From Chloroflexota bacterium (GTDB lineage Bacteria > Chloroflexota > UBA5177 > JANWHV01): a stretch of 5,171 nt of DNA. The stretch covers positions 1 to 5,171 of the forward strand of contig JANWHV010000290.1 in NCBI GenBank assembly GCA_025450255.1. Direction: 5' to 3'. Made by a program: the position numbers and the translations under genes. Numbering within the stretch: the stretch's first letter is position 1; every line of letters begins with the position of its first letter. Positions 4,921 to 5,171 of the stretch are shown here, piece by piece. The notes under the pieces were generated by a model. That model saw only the letters and a list, made by a program, of their open reading frames with translations, did not search any database and was not told where the DNA came from.

Positions 4921-5171
4921 TCAGCGCACGTGGAGCAGTATGGTATCAAACACGTACCATCCTGTATTCTGTCCATCGATCAGATAGGCCCGGATTCCTA
5001 TCACGTAGTTGCCGGCATGACGATAGCTGTGGCGTGTACTCAGGCCTCGAGCCTGCGCGCCATCGCCGAAGGTCCAGCGCCACGGGGTCTTGAAGGCGCT
5101 GGGTGGCAGCGTCCATAACACCCGGCCCGGGATTTCGCTGAGCAGCACCGGCCGACCGGCTGGGTAGTCGC
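4921..5171 (-). CDS. C-terminal end of a PKD-domain protein, probably extracytoplasmic (5'-truncated)
   Basis: The minus-strand frame is open from the right edge to a TGA at 4923-4921, about 82 visible residues; an internal GTG at 5148 is unlikely to be the true start because the coding pattern (DYPAGRPVLLSEIPGRV) continues to the edge. The visible part is one PKD-type immunoglobulin-like domain: TPWRWTFGDGAQARGL holds the signature W-x-FGDG, followed by TRHSYRHAGNYVIGIRAYL with the 'HsY..aG.Y.v' strand pair. The chain ends shortly after in FDTILLHVR. PKD domains are found in secreted or surface proteins, often in repeats before a hydrolase or binding domain, so the missing N-terminal portion probably carries the signal peptide and other domains. 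No membrane anchor or sorting signal follows the domain. The gene ends about 184 nt before the FAD-oxidase start, separated by a candidate promoter, so a shared transcript is not needed. Confidence 0.75.
   Translation of the reverse strand, partial: DYPAGRPVLLSEIPGRVLWTLPPSAFKTPWRWTFGDGAQARGLSTRHSYRHAGNYVIGIRAYLIDGQNTGWYVFDTILLHVR

Noticed and set aside
1..5171. CRISPR array, tRNA, insertion sequence or phage elements
   Set aside because: No repeat-spacer pattern, tRNA-like cloverleaf, transposase motif, terminal inverted repeats or phage gene was seen on either strand.
1..5171. A single defence or biosynthetic operon made of all these genes
   Set aside because: Orientation changes at 1123/1259, spacers of 61-233 nt with terminator- or promoter-like signals, and unrelated protein families argue against one coordinated system.

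Overview
This GC-rich bacterial window carries six protein-coding genes or gene ends. They look like ordinary accessory and metabolic genes, not one obvious multi-gene system. An F420/LLM-type oxidoreductase, a Uma2-family (DUF820) protein, a PIG-L deacetylase, a BBE-type FAD oxidase and a PKD-domain surface protein together fit a member of the Chloroflexota, where Uma2 paralogues and such loci are common. That assignment is inferred from gene content and protein style; there is no rRNA or other marker here.

Layout. Positions 1-224 (+) hold the C-terminal end of a small protein resembling a RelE/ParE-type toxin. Positions 257-1123 (+) encode a complete luciferase-like monooxygenase-fold oxidoreductase, about 35 nt downstream. 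After a convergent gap (1124-1258) everything else lies on the minus strand. Reading in transcription order from the right edge, these are: the C-terminal end of a PKD-domain protein (5171-4921); a complete FAD-linked oxidase (4736-3330); a 232-nt hairpin-rich spacer (3329-3098); a PIG-L deacetylase with a cyclic-nucleotide-binding domain (3097-1946); and a Uma2-family protein (1858-1259).

The most interesting object is the PIG-L protein. It has the metal-binding AHPDDE and HPDH motifs, then an apparently intact cNMP-binding domain (FGEL...PRSA cassette), and then a segment that looks like the usual C-terminal end of a PIG-L deacetylase. The sensor domain therefore seems to be nested inside the hydrolase and not simply appended, which suggests a deacetylase gated by cAMP or another cyclic nucleotide.

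Other points of note are these. The start of the Uma2 gene appears to be frameshifted: a strong Shine-Dalgarno and ATG lie 26 nt upstream but out of frame by one base. Two tandem 8-bp repeats with an 11-bp period lie upstream of the FAD oxidase. That oxidase keeps the flavin-attaching His but has Val where bicovalent family members have Cys. The minus-strand genes are separated by 61-233 nt spacers, several with hairpins or promoter-like sequence, so they may be separate transcription units. No common pathway can be supported from the sequence.
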